Below, one piece after another: positions 1 to 8,347 of a stretch of DNA of 51,019 nucleotides. The translations under genes were made by a program, and so were the position numbers. Location of the stretch: the IMG/VR virus record IMGVR_UViG_3300037264_001118, positions 1 to 51,019 of that record. One strand, given 5' to 3'. Origin of the DNA: a virus. Positions within the stretch are counted from its first letter, which is position 1; each line of letters begins with the position of its first letter. The notes beneath the pieces were generated by a model, which saw only the letters and a list, made by a program, of their open reading frames with translations, was not told where the DNA came from and searched no databases.

Positions 1-245
1 TTCACGGCGGTTGACACGACCGCCGCGCACGTTACCGCAACGTGGAAAGAGAACCGCGCGGGCAACGCCCGGGGCGCAACCCTGAAGTTGCTTTCTTCCA
101 CCCAAGTTCGGATGGAGTGGGACGGCGCGCTTGTCGCCGCCGAAACCCTTACGGGGGAATTCGAAGTCGTGGAACACAAGCCCCGACGCGGGGCCTTCAT
201 GCGGCTACTGAACGCGACGACCGTTCGCTTGGAATGGGACGGCGC
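1..245. repeat. terminal redundancy of the contig (left copy)
   Basis: These bases recur at 50775-51019 with three mismatches (128, 129 and 134 against 50902, 50903 and 50908). The reading frame of the tail gene is continuous across the join, so the contig most likely represents a circular or circularly permuted map of about 50,774 bp. Whether virion DNA has fixed ends cannot be told from this. Confidence 0.9.
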
Positions 246-600
246 GCTTGTCGCCGGGGAAACCATTGAAGCCCACTACGAAGCCTTTGACCTTGAGAAC
301 TTGGGCGACGACGTGAAGGAAACCCTTTTCCGGCTCCAAAGGATGTTGGCCTACTTGGGCGAAAATCTTTTGCAAGACGTTATCGTTTACGACGACGCGG
401 GCAACATGGTTTCTTACCGCCTTCGCCTGTTCAATTCCAAGGTCAACGCGGAAGCGGCCACGGTCGATACCCCGGGCGGGCTGGAAACGGGCGAGTTGTC
501 GCGGCAAACCGTTACGCAAGATATCAACTTCGCCAAGAACGACCGCCTTTCCCTTATCCGCGTCCTTACTGATTTGCTTGCAACGCCGGGGGTAAATTAA
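1..600 (+). CDS. tail protein downstream of tape measure (3' part, wraps from window end)
   Basis: Frame 1 is open from the first base to the TAA at 598-600. The gene starts at 50565, so the joined product is 269 residues. I recognise no domain. Its position, first gene after the tape measure, is where the distal tail protein of siphoviruses usually sits; that assignment is inference. The protein contains an internal duplication: VRMEWDGALVAAET at codons around 110-150 and VRLEWDGALVAGET at codons around 225-265, with similar DNA. The next gene starts 3 bases after the stop. Confidence 0.8.
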   Translation, partial: FTAVDTTAAHVTATWKENRAGNARGATLKLLSSTQVRMEWDGALVAAETLTGEFEVVEHKPRRGAFMRLLNATTVRLEWDGALVAGETIEAHYEAFDLENLGDDVKETLFRLQRMLAYLGENLLQDVIVYDDAGNMVSYRLRLFNSKVNAEAATVDTPGGLETGELSRQTVTQDINFAKNDRLSLIRVLTDLLATPGVN

Positions 601-603
601 CTT

Positions 604-759
604 GTGCGACTTAGTGAACGGGACTTCCGCCGGGCTGTCCGGTTATTCATGGTCAAATGGCGGCGGGGCTACTTCAACGAACATGAAGGACGGCAATTCG
701 AAGACCAGTTGGAACGGCTGTTCGAACTTTACCACGGCATGAAGTCGAAAAAGGATTGA
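604..759 (+). CDS. small basic/acidic protein of tail operon
   Basis: A 51-residue frame starting with GTG, 3 bases after the previous stop and ending 2 bases before the next ATG. The sequence is charged and helical-looking, with the patches SERDFRRAVRLFMVKWRRGY and FEDQLERLFELYHG, then a KSKKD tail. The tight fit between two real genes and the neighbouring codon style argue that it is translated, probably by coupling. It resembles the small proteins that often lie between distal tail genes, but no family is recognised. A TTG at 602 opens another frame, which I judge less likely. Confidence 0.65.
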   Translation: MRLSERDFRRAVRLFMVKWRRGYFNEHEGRQFEDQLERLFELYHGMKSKKD

Positions 760-761
760 CG

Positions 762-1355
762 ATGGACGAAGCAACGCAAGGTTATACGCCGACATACTGG
801 AACGCGCCTTATGATCCGTTCGGCCCGTGGCATCGGGTCGCGGCTCATAAGAAGGACGCGCGGCTATGCCCTTCGTTTGGCGGCGGTCGCCGGATGCGGC
901 ATCCGTTCTTGGACCCCATCGTTTACCCCCGGACGCCGGATCGTACCTTGAATTATGGCTTCGACCGTTTGCGGAAAGTCCGTAGCGTGGTTATTAAGAC
1001 GATGGATTCTTCGGCGGTCGCCAAGTTCCCCGAAGTCGCGGAAGACGTGATTATCCGCGAACTATGGTTGGCCGACACGCTTTCAACCTTCACGGACCTA
1101 TTCCACCAATTCCATACTTACCTTCGGGAAATCCTCCCGCCGGGAAGGTTCATCGGCTGGCAACCCAAAGACCTTTCGGCCAAGAACTACTTCGTTGAAT
1201 TGTTAGATGTTCAATGCGGGACGCCGGACGATTACCGGATTGAAGAATTGGGCGACGACCGACCGTACTACATGCGCGAACAGCTTTCGATTTCATTTAA
1301 GCTGATTCGGGAAATCCAAGCCCCGGCGGGCGTGGTAAACGTGGTGGGGTTCTAG
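762..1355 (+). CDS. putative distal tail / tail tip protein
   Basis: A 197-residue protein starting at ATG 762 (a TTG at 756 is in frame but has no better ribosome site). It opens with TYWNAPYDPFGPW, has many aromatic residues, and no signal peptide or membrane segment. No family recognised. It lies in an uninterrupted run of structural genes between the tape measure and the holin-like gene, so a tail-tip or baseplate-like role is inferred from order only. Confidence 0.75.
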   Translation: MDEATQGYTPTYWNAPYDPFGPWHRVAAHKKDARLCPSFGGGRRMRHPFLDPIVYPRTPDRTLNYGFDRLRKVRSVVIKTMDSSAVAKFPEVAEDVIIRELWLADTLSTFTDLFHQFHTYLREILPPGRFIGWQPKDLSAKNYFVELLDVQCGTPDDYRIEELGDDRPYYMREQLSISFKLIREIQAPAGVVNVVGF

Positions 1356-1356
1356 T

Positions 1357-2763
1357 ATGGCTTTGCAAAGTCACGGCAACATTCCCGTTCAGGACTTCGA
1401 CCGGGTACACCGTGCGAACGAACCCCGGTTGCGCCAGCCCATCCCGGCTTTGAATGCGTCCTTGGAGAACGCTAACCAAACGCTGGACAAGGTAGTTGCC
1501 ACGCTGAACCGGGCGGGCTCCAACAACCGGAACCCCATCATTGCGGGCCTTGGCGGGCAATTCCAATTCGGCCTTTCGACGCTGGACAACTTGAAGGCGG
1601 CTTTCATCTTTCAGGATAGGGCCAACCTTGGTTCGAATCTGAAGCCCGCGACCGTGGTTCTTGCGCCCGGAATCTACGGACTTAATCACGTATACGGGGC
1701 CGGGCAATCATTGGCCGGAAGCCCGGTCACGGGCGCGCGGAAGAACTTCCTTCGGGTCCAATCCGCTTTCGGCACGATTGAAAAGGAATTTTGGGTCAAG
1801 ACGAAGGACGCCGATATTGTCGCCCTGTCGGGCGTCCCCGTGCTGGACCCTGTTACCTTGCTTCCGGTCGTGCTGGATTACTTCATTGTGGACGCTTCCC
1901 GGCCTTGGCTTCAAATCCCCATAGACTTTTTCGTTTCGTGGAATGACGAATTCCAAGTCCTGCATAATGCCAAGAACCCTTACCTTGACCCGGGGTTCCT
2001 GAAGTCCTACGGCGGGGCCAAGTTCGTTTCGTTCTTCGACACGACCCCGGGAACCGAAGGCGTGGGCGTCGAAGTGAACCCCGTTAACCAAGCCCCCATC
2101 GAAGATAAACACTTGATCGAAATTCAGAATACGGCGGGGTTGAAGGAAGTTACCGTCCGGTTCCGGTCCAAGATGGGTTCGCCCTACTTCGTGGACGTTC
2201 CGCTAATCGTCAACGTGATTCAACCGCCCATCGTGGATTGTAACGTCCCGGTTATGGGACCGCCTGAAACGTGTACGGCGGTCCTTCTCCCGGTCGGAAC
2301 CCCGCTTCCGGCGGGGGCTCCCGCCGTTCCTTCCGTGTCGGGCGTCCCGGTCGTGGCCGGGACCACGGGTTCCCCCATGGCCCAAGACCTTTTGGTTTTG
2401 ACCATTAGGGCGGCGGTAACTTCCGCGTCGTGTACGATCCGGGTTCGGCGTTGGAAATACGTAACGTCCGGCGTGGACCTAGGCGGCGTGTATACCGAAA
2501 TCGTTTCGGAAATCGGCAACTATATTCCGCTTGTGTCCGCATCGGCCACGCCCGCCCCCGGGGGTCCGTACAACCCGGGGAAGAAACTTATGATTGCGAC
2601 GGCGGTTCTTCAGGACAAGGCCGACCTTGTGGCCTACTACACAATTGAAGTTGTGGACGCTGAAGGCTTGGGCGGTCCCCCTATGCTGGTCGTCGGGCCG
2701 ACCGCGCGGGATATCCAATTCACGCCCCCCGGCGGAACGGGCGGGGAAGGACTTTGCTACTAA
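1357..2763 (+). CDS. large tail structural protein
   Basis: A 468-residue protein with the start 1 base after the previous TAG. The N-terminal 60 residues look helical (ANEPRLRQPIPALNASLENA). The remainder is rich in V, G, P and T with alternating hydrophobics, which suggests stacked beta domains. There is a proline/valine-rich linker around residues 290-330. I recognise no enzymatic motif. It overlaps the following glycosyltransferase by one base (TAATG). A baseplate or tail-tip component is likely but unproven. Confidence 0.75.
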   Translation: MALQSHGNIPVQDFDRVHRANEPRLRQPIPALNASLENANQTLDKVVATLNRAGSNNRNPIIAGLGGQFQFGLSTLDNLKAAFIFQDRANLGSNLKPATVVLAPGIYGLNHVYGAGQSLAGSPVTGARKNFLRVQSAFGTIEKEFWVKTKDADIVALSGVPVLDPVTLLPVVLDYFIVDASRPWLQIPIDFFVSWNDEFQVLHNAKNPYLDPGFLKSYGGAKFVSFFDTTPGTEGVGVEVNPVNQAPIEDKHLIEIQNTAGLKEVTVRFRSKMGSPYFVDVPLIVNVIQPPIVDCNVPVMGPPETCTAVLLPVGTPLPAGAPAVPSVSGVPVVAGTTGSPMAQDLLVLTIRAAVTSASCTIRVRRWKYVTSGVDLGGVYTEIVSEIGNYIPLVSASATPAPGGPYNPGKKLMIATAVLQDKADLVAYYTIEVVDAEGLGGPPMLVVGPTARDIQFTPPGGTGGEGLCY

Positions 2764-3476
2764 TGCCGACGAAGCAAGCCCCCTTGGTTTCGGCGGTTAT
2801 GCCGACGTACAACCGACCGGAGTTCGTCCGCCATGCGTTCGGCCAGTTTATTACGCAAACCTATCCTTGCAAGGAACTGGTTATCATAGACGACGGGGAA
2901 ATACCCATCCCCCAATCAATCGCCAAGCATCCTTGGGTTAAATATATTCGGCTTGGCGAACGGCTGTCCCTTGGGGAGAAACACAACATAGGGACGTTGC
3001 AAGCCCAAGGGGAATACATTATCCATTGGGACGACGACGATTGGTTCAACCATCATAGGATTGGCGTTCAAATGGAATCCTTGATGCTTGGGGAAGCGGA
3101 CTTCAGCGGGATTTTGACCCAATATATTTTGTCCGTCCCTGATTGTTCTTTCGTTGCGTGGCGTCGGGGATACCCGAAGGGCGCGCGAGTGGTCCGCTAT
3201 CAAGGCCATGATGGGACAATGGCTTTTCATCGGAAATGGTTTGACCGGGGAATTAGATACCCGGACCTTTTGGTTGCCCAAAAACTTGAATTCATACACT
3301 TAGCCATGGACGCCGGGGCCAAGGTCGTTCCCCTGCCCAACCGGGGAATGTTTGTCTATATCCGCCACGCCACGAACACTTGGAAGTTTCCCCGATTCTG
3401 GTTGGCGGACGTGAAAACCCCTACGTTCTTCCCCCAATCTTCTTTGGAATTTTACCGGGGGTCCGTGCATGTCTAG
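2763..3476 (+). CDS. family 2 glycosyltransferase
   Basis: A 237-residue GT-A fold glycosyltransferase. The N-terminus PLVSAVMPTYNRPEFV is the classic GT2 nucleotide-sugar strand, followed by ELVIIDDGE and, near residues 85-90, the metal-binding run HWDDDDW (DxD motif). ATG 2763 overlaps the preceding stop; the next gene overlaps this one by 8 bases, so it is translated in the middle of the tail operon. The family transfers sugars from activated donors. Within a structural operon the plausible acceptors are virion tail proteins or host surface glycans; DNA-base glycosylation is possible but no base hydroxylase is present. Length is compatible with a single catalytic domain and no membrane anchor. 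Confidence 0.85.
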   Translation: MPTKQAPLVSAVMPTYNRPEFVRHAFGQFITQTYPCKELVIIDDGEIPIPQSIAKHPWVKYIRLGERLSLGEKHNIGTLQAQGEYIIHWDDDDWFNHHRIGVQMESLMLGEADFSGILTQYILSVPDCSFVAWRRGYPKGARVVRYQGHDGTMAFHRKWFDRGIRYPDLLVAQKLEFIHLAMDAGAKVVPLPNRGMFVYIRHATNTWKFPRFWLADVKTPTFFPQSSLEFYRGSVHV

Positions 3477-5130
3477 GTTCATTCTCCCCGGGTCACGTCT
3501 AAACGAAATCGCCGGGTCTTCGATCCGATATCCGGGTTGGAAGGTTTACATTTGGAACCCGCGTTGCGTGACCATGAACCAAGTTGCTTCGGGGAATACG
3601 CCCGAACCGCCGGAAGACCTTACGCCGTTTGTCGAAGCCGTGGATTACAGCGAAAATATCGGCTTTGAAAACGGCGACAACCCGACCACGCCCCAAGCAA
3701 CCTTCAGTTTCAGGAGGAACCCCAACCCCGGGAAGAACATCCGGCGCGGCTGGATTGAAGACGGGGTTATAGTCCAAATCCGCCAAGGGGACTTGAGGAT
3801 TGCCCCGTCCGATTGGATTCCGATTTTTACCGGGACGTTCCGGGGTCGGCCCGGGGACAACCCCGGCGTTCCCTCCGACTTGTCGGAAGGGTTTAACGCC
3901 ACGGCTTACGGGCGCGAAGAACGGTTCTTGAACCTATCCGTAACAACGGACAAGTTCCCGCAAAACGTGGACCTTGGGGACATGCTGGTTGCCATTGCCC
4001 AAAACCATATGGGGTTGGGTCAAAACGAAATCCTGATTGGAAGCCAAGGCTTCGAATCCAAACACCTAACCAATCAGATTGTCGAACACCCCGCCCTTAC
4101 GACCCTTTGGGAACTGCTGTTCCCCGTGGGCAAAAAACCCAAGTTCGATTCGATGGGGCGTCTTGTCGCCGTGGACGTGAACCTTAACAAACCCGCAACC
4201 CGGATTTACACGGACGGCAATACCCTAATCATGTCCAAGGTCAACAACCCCAACGAAGTTGAAGTTAATAATTCCGTGGTCCTCCGGGGGCTGGAACACA
4301 ACCTTAGTAAGTCCATTCAAGAACAACAGTTGCTAACCGAATTCGAAGCCGTTACGGGGTTCTTCGATGAATCTTACGACGAACAGATTTATTACAGCCA
4401 AGACCGTTCGCAACGCGCGGACGATACGTTCCTAGTCACTAAGAAAAAAATTAAGTGGTCGTCCGCCGACTGGTCGGAAACGGACGAATTTTCCGGCCAC
4501 GTTTCCATTGATACGCATTACCTAGCGGACGCCCGAACGATCATCTTTGTAACCTACGTGGTTTCTGAAGTCTTTGTCGCCCTGTTAGATTTCCTTATGC
4601 AAACCTTCGGAACGACGGTTGCGAACTTTGTAATTATTCCCCCGTCAACGACGGTCGCCACGCTCCGCGAAATCATCCACGTTATAGCCGTGCTTGCCAT
4701 GGCTGGCCTGATTTGGGCAATGCAGTTTGTGGGCCGGGGCAAGTACGAAGTCCACGGGAAGCCCTTTGAATACGTTTACCGCGAACTTGTGTCGCGGCAT
4801 CAATTGACCGGGCTTGAACCGGAGCAAGTACGCGAAACGGAATACCGAAACGACTTCGTTTCCGATATGGTCACGCTGGACACGCTGGCCGAAGAACACT
4901 TGCGCCGGGAATTGGTCAAGGACCAGATTGTTACAATTACCCTTGTGGACGATCCGGTTTTGGAAGTGGACGACGTTATAGAAACGGCGGAAGGGGACCG
5001 CTTCTATATCGTGTCCGTGAAGAAGGAACTTCGCCGGGAAGGGCGTCCGACCATGACCCTTTCTTGCTGGCAAATCGCCAGCGGGAAAACCGCCCCGATT
5101 GAAGCGTTGGAACTGGCCCACGAAGGATAA
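3469..5130 (+). CDS. tail hub/baseplate-like protein
   Basis: A 553-residue protein. The N-terminal third describes a beta-rich domain (SIRYPGWKVYIWNP, VEAVDYSENIGFENGDN, ATFSFRRNPNPG) of the kind seen in baseplate hub and late-control proteins. Residues around 330-430 include a hydrophobic stretch (IIHVIAVLAMAGLIWAMQF), and the C-terminus (EEHLRRELVKDQIVTITLVDD, GDRFYIVSVKKELRREG) resembles the end of hub proteins that carry an OB-like domain. Family membership is inference. It overlaps the glycosyltransferase by 8 bases. The internal hydrophobic helix could insert in a membrane during DNA ejection. Confidence 0.7.
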   Translation: MSRFILPGSRLNEIAGSSIRYPGWKVYIWNPRCVTMNQVASGNTPEPPEDLTPFVEAVDYSENIGFENGDNPTTPQATFSFRRNPNPGKNIRRGWIEDGVIVQIRQGDLRIAPSDWIPIFTGTFRGRPGDNPGVPSDLSEGFNATAYGREERFLNLSVTTDKFPQNVDLGDMLVAIAQNHMGLGQNEILIGSQGFESKHLTNQIVEHPALTTLWELLFPVGKKPKFDSMGRLVAVDVNLNKPATRIYTDGNTLIMSKVNNPNEVEVNNSVVLRGLEHNLSKSIQEQQLLTEFEAVTGFFDESYDEQIYYSQDRSQRADDTFLVTKKKIKWSSADWSETDEFSGHVSIDTHYLADARTIIFVTYVVSEVFVALLDFLMQTFGTTVANFVIIPPSTTVATLREIIHVIAVLAMAGLIWAMQFVGRGKYEVHGKPFEYVYRELVSRHQLTGLEPEQVRETEYRNDFVSDMVTLDTLAEEHLRRELVKDQIVTITLVDDPVLEVDDVIETAEGDRFYIVSVKKELRREGRPTMTLSCWQIASGKTAPIEALELAHEG

Positions 5131-5133
5131 AGC

Positions 5134-5829
5134 ATGGCCCGTAATATTGCCGTCTTCAGCCGCCGCGAGTTAGACGCCCAACGCCAGTTCGTTTCAGGGG
5201 TGACGGCCAGTTCCCCCCGATACGAAGCCATTGACGGGGCCGGAAACAAGGAATGGGTCGTTGACGTTTACATTGGTCCCTTGGAAGTCCAAGCCGCCGA
5301 AGGGCTGGCAAACGTTGTTCGGAACGTCCCCGTTGCGCCCTACGCGCGCCAGCGCGTGACGGACATTCGCCAGCCTATTACGATGGAGCGTTCCAAGCAA
5401 GGCAAGTATACGGTCGTCGGAAGGTCCAAGATTCTTCCCGCCGGAACGCAACTTCAAGACGAATCAATTTTCGAACCGACTTACCATGAAGTGAAGCACA
5501 ACCTTTCCGACTTGAAATTGCTTTGGGTTGCCGACCTTGATTTCGAATTAGAACCCCTGCAACTAACCGTTGCGACCCCGCTTCAGGCCAGCCCTACCGA
5601 ACCCCTGCAAGTCGTGAAGGCATACGACGGCTTCGGCAAGCAAGCCTTGGGGCCGGGGGCGAGTTGTGAAAGCGCGGTCCTTTCCCCCGTTGGCGGGTCC
5701 ACGACAACGACCCGGCATATTCGAATTACCCCGGCCAAGTTCGGGCCGAAGGGGGACGCGCTGGCTATGGATTGGGGCGTTGGCCCCCTGCAACCGTTCT
5801 TCCAAGAGATTGTGGAATTGACCGTTTAA
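5134..5829 (+). CDS. tail protein, function unknown
   Basis: A 231-residue protein with its ATG 3 bases after the previous stop. It has no signal peptide, membrane helix or catalytic motif that I recognise. The sequence alternates short beta-like segments (KEWVVDVYIGPLEVQ, KQGKYTVVGRSKIL, TRHIRITPAKFGP), compatible with a fibre-proximal or baseplate subunit. Placement in the distal tail operon is the only functional clue. Confidence 0.7.
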   Translation: MARNIAVFSRRELDAQRQFVSGVTASSPRYEAIDGAGNKEWVVDVYIGPLEVQAAEGLANVVRNVPVAPYARQRVTDIRQPITMERSKQGKYTVVGRSKILPAGTQLQDESIFEPTYHEVKHNLSDLKLLWVADLDFELEPLQLTVATPLQASPTEPLQVVKAYDGFGKQALGPGASCESAVLSPVGGSTTTTRHIRITPAKFGPKGDALAMDWGVGPLQPFFQEIVELTV

Positions 5830-5846
5830 GATGGAGGGTTTAGACC

Positions 5847-6872
5847 ATGCCGCCCCTTAGCCTAACCGACTTCAACGCTTCAGATTTGGATTACGTCCAA
5901 AAGCTGAACAACAACAATACGGCTATCGAAGCCGCAATCAACACGCTTCAAGCCCAAGTCCTAGCGTCCGTGGGCGAAGGCGTGGACTTGATCCTTGATA
6001 CCTACGACCGGGACGGCATCGTTGGTTCCACGTCCTACGTTTTGGACTTGGACAACTACCCCGGCGGTTCCCAAATCACTATCGGGCGGCGTCCGGGTCC
6101 GTCCTTCGTCGGGGAAATCGACAAGTCGATTGCTTGGGGGACTTACTCCGGGGAAAGGTTCCGCGTTTCCATGTCGGGGGATTTGGTCCTTGACGCAATC
6201 TCCATCGTGTCGGGACTTCCCAAAACGATTTACGTTGGCATTCCGTCAAGCGGCGTCCCGCAACTGTTCGAATCGGGAATCGTTATCAACGTCCTTTATG
6301 CCTATAGCATGACTTGGGACGGTTACAGCCTGAAGGACTTTAAGCGGCTGGCCCCCATCCTGCCCGCTTATTCCACCATTCAGGCAATCGCCGGGGCTCC
6401 CCATTTCTTCCCCCTGTTCGATACCGAAACCGACTGGCTTTCGGAAATCGTGGGGTCGTGCGAAATCACGTTGCCCGGCGCGCAAGACGACAACGAAATT
6501 TTGGTTGATGGGTCGGTCGAAGTCTTGGGCTTCTTTATGACGGCTGGCAAGGCCGGGCCGGACGGGTTCGCGGCCAGCGGGGTTACGCCCGAAGACAACT
6601 TGGTTTCGGTCAAGGTCGTTTCGGAACTGGAAGACTGGACCGAAACGCCGTTCGAATTCGACGCTTCGAACGTGCCGGACACGATCTTTAAGAAGATCAA
6701 CCCGGCCTTGGGCGTGAAGAAGTTCATTACCGAAGTTCAACGCTTCACGTTGGAACGGGTCGCGTTGGGGTCGTTCGTCACGTCGGCCCGCGCCTTTACG
6801 TGGGGAATCATCTATCGCCCGTTGATTGGCATTGCCATTCCCAAGGATCAAACCAAAGTGGTTTTGATCTAG
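5847..6872 (+). CDS. tail appendage protein
   Basis: A 341-residue protein preceded by GGAGGG at about 5833-5838. The first 40 residues form a short helical/trimerisation-like segment (LDYVQKLNNNNTAIEAAINTLQAQV), typical of phage fibre or spike proteins that start with an attachment helix, followed by a globular beta-rich body. It is the last structural gene before the lysis-type genes, a common place for receptor-binding or accessory fibre proteins. Specific receptor unknown. Confidence 0.7.
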   Translation: MPPLSLTDFNASDLDYVQKLNNNNTAIEAAINTLQAQVLASVGEGVDLILDTYDRDGIVGSTSYVLDLDNYPGGSQITIGRRPGPSFVGEIDKSIAWGTYSGERFRVSMSGDLVLDAISIVSGLPKTIYVGIPSSGVPQLFESGIVINVLYAYSMTWDGYSLKDFKRLAPILPAYSTIQAIAGAPHFFPLFDTETDWLSEIVGSCEITLPGAQDDNEILVDGSVEVLGFFMTAGKAGPDGFAASGVTPEDNLVSVKVVSELEDWTETPFEFDASNVPDTIFKKINPALGVKKFITEVQRFTLERVALGSFVTSARAFTWGIIYRPLIGIAIPKDQTKVVLI

Positions 6873-6899
6873 GGCCAAAGTCGTTTGGAGGGTTTCAAC

Positions 6900-7208
6900 T
6901 TGGAAGAAGAGTTGCGCGAAGTTTTGGAGTCCATGAAGTCCGCCAACGAACGCGGAATGTCCCGGCTTGAAGGGAAAATGGAAGCCATGGGCGGCGGACT
7001 CCAAGCGCATATGCTGGAATCGGCAACGCGACACGTTGACGTTTCAGCGTCCGTGAAGGCGTCCCATCGTCGCATGGACGAACATGTTGACGACCATAAG
7101 ACCAGTTCCGGCAAGCGTTGGGAATTGACGGTCGCCCTTATCGTGGCCGGGCTGTCCGGCCTTGGAACGCTTGTCATGGTTCTTTATCAGTTAGTGAAGA
7201 AGACCTAG
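6900..7208 (+). CDS. holin-like protein (coiled coil plus C-terminal TM, XhlA-like layout)
   Basis: A 102-residue protein starting at TTG 6900, chosen because GGAGG at 6886-6890 is well spaced; a TTG at 6885 lies on top of that site. Residues 1-70 are highly charged and coiled-coil-like; residues about 74-97 form one membrane helix (ELTVALIVAGLSGLGTLVMVLYQ) ending in KKT. This is the layout of XhlA-type lysis accessory proteins, and the next gene is a lipoprotein. Function in membrane permeabilisation is inferred; an alternative is a membrane-anchored tail or exclusion protein. Confidence 0.65.
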   Translation: MEEELREVLESMKSANERGMSRLEGKMEAMGGGLQAHMLESATRHVDVSASVKASHRRMDEHVDDHKTSSGKRWELTVALIVAGLSGLGTLVMVLYQLVKKT

Positions 7209-7230
7209 CCCTTTTTGGAGGATAGCGAAC

Positions 7231-7887
7231 ATGCGTTGGATTCTCGCGGCGTTCTTGCTGGTCATGTTCACGGGCGCGGGGTGCGCGTCCAAAGATAGGG
7301 TCACGGAAGGGGACCGGGAACTTTCGGACCAAAACGCAAAAGCGGCCAAGGTCATTCAGGGCAAGACCACGGACCCGGCGGTTGTGATTCCGGCAAAGGA
7401 CATTCAGGCGAACAGCGAACAGCAATTGGAGAATTGGGGACCGCCCAAGGAACCGAAGCCGTATAGTCCGGCGGTTTCAAAAGAAACCCGGGACAAGGCC
7501 AAGGAAGAACACAAGGAAAGCCCGTTTTGGCCCATCGTCGGCGGCATCGCGGGCGCGGCCCTGTCGTGGTTCCTGAAGTCAACCGGGTTCGGCGGAATCC
7601 CTTTCATCGGCCAAGCAATCGCGGCCTTGTCGCCCAAGCTGGCGAACGGGGCAAACAAAAACGAAGCGGTTGCGGTCGGGCTCCAAGTCGCGTTGGACTT
7701 GGGCCGGGACAAGCTGGACAAGCTGGCGGCGGAACTGCGGGTCAAGCTGGCCGACAAGCCGGAACTTGCGGCGTTGATTCCGACCGGGCATATGCTGGTC
7801 GATCTTGTCCGAAACACGTTGGGCGACCGTGGATTGCTGGACGCCAACACGCGCCTTTACGACAGGAACAGCACGGGCGTTGCGTAA
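7231..7887 (+). CDS. phage lipoprotein, possible lysis accessory
   Basis: A 218-residue protein with a lipoprotein signal: MRWILAAFLLVMFTGAGC, with Cys18 as the expected acylation site. The mature part starts with a charged low-complexity segment, then a second hydrophobic region near residues 93-130 (FWPIVGGIAGAALSWFL and PFIGQAIAAL) and a helical, lysine-rich C-terminus. GGAGG at about 7217-7221 fits the start. It ends the late transcript just before a strong terminator. A spanin-like or superinfection-exclusion role is possible; it is longer than usual outer-membrane spanins. Confidence 0.65.
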   Translation: MRWILAAFLLVMFTGAGCASKDRVTEGDRELSDQNAKAAKVIQGKTTDPAVVIPAKDIQANSEQQLENWGPPKEPKPYSPAVSKETRDKAKEEHKESPFWPIVGGIAGAALSWFLKSTGFGGIPFIGQAIAALSPKLANGANKNEAVAVGLQVALDLGRDKLDKLAAELRVKLADKPELAALIPTGHMLVDLVRNTLGDRGLLDANTRLYDRNSTGVA

Positions 7888-7955
7888 TCCTTTTCGATAC
7901 TACCCCGGAGCCCTGCCCCGGGATTAGTTAGGTCCGCTCCATCCGGGCCGACTGG

Positions 7956-7986
7956 AAGGCTTCCCGAAAGGGGAGCCTTTCTTTTT
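7956..7986 (+). terminator. intrinsic terminator of the tail/lysis operon
   Basis: A 10-bp stem (7956-7965 with 7970-7979, one G·U) closed by a GAAA tetraloop and followed by a T-rich run at 7980-7986. It separates the late tail genes from the early leader. Confidence 0.9.
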
Positions 7987-7995
7987 GCCCGGGGT

Positions 7996-8131
7996 TCCTG
8001 CATGTCAACGGGAGTACCCCCCAACGGGGGTCGCTTCTTCGTGTAAGTAATATTATTATTATTTATATATTAACTATACCCTTCCCCTTCCCCCTCCCCC
8101 TAGGGGGATACCCCTTTGCCATGGTGTTAAT
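7996..8131 (+). repeat. AT-rich/pyrimidine repeat, left copy
   Basis: It begins TCCTGCATGTCA, passes through GCTTCTTCGTGTA, an AT tract of about 35 bases at 8045-8078 (the most AT-rich DNA nearby), a pyrimidine tract of CCTTCCCC type, CCCCTTTG at 8111-8118 and a final ATGG..TTAAT. The same ordered landmarks recur at 28771-28914. The stretch between 7888 and 8347 holds no gene. It could be a replication origin, a promoter-associated element or a recognition site for packaging. Confidence 0.7.
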
Positions 8132-8149
8132 CGTAATTGTCGATTGTTG

Positions 8150-8178
8150 TTGCTTTCGTGGGTTAGACGCATTACTAT
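8150..8178 (+). promoter_or_regulatory. predicted sigma-70-type early promoter
   Basis: TTGCTT at 8150-8155 and TACTAT at 8173-8178, separated by 17 bases. It lies upstream of a boxA-like site and the DUF6011 gene, and downstream of the AT-rich repeat. No operator of the 23-kb type is seen here. Confidence 0.55.
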
Positions 8179-8193
8179 AGGGGTGTCGTAATC

Positions 8194-8206
8194 GTTCTTT
8201 GAAAAC
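8194..8206 (+). promoter_or_regulatory. boxA-like antitermination signal
   Basis: GTTCTTTGAAAAC, identical to the core of boxA sequences in rRNA leaders of several bacterial groups (for example Bacillus subtilis). It falls about 10-15 nt after the predicted transcription start. Related sites are at 25324 and 42931. Confidence 0.5.
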
Positions 8207-8347
8207 AGGGCCGGGCCAGTACGGACGGGGCGGACCCAAACCCTTCCAGCGTGGGGGGACCGGGCGAAGGATGCGAAGAACCCGGACGCCAAAGGGAACA
8301 GTAACCGAACAAGTGTAAGGATGGATTTTTAAGGAAAGGGAAAGACT

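Noticed and set aside
8168-8182. TTACTATAGGGG resembling a T7-type phage promoter core
   Set aside because: No single-subunit RNA polymerase gene in the genome, the upstream part of the T7 consensus is absent, and the bases are explained as a sigma-70 -10 box (TACTAT).
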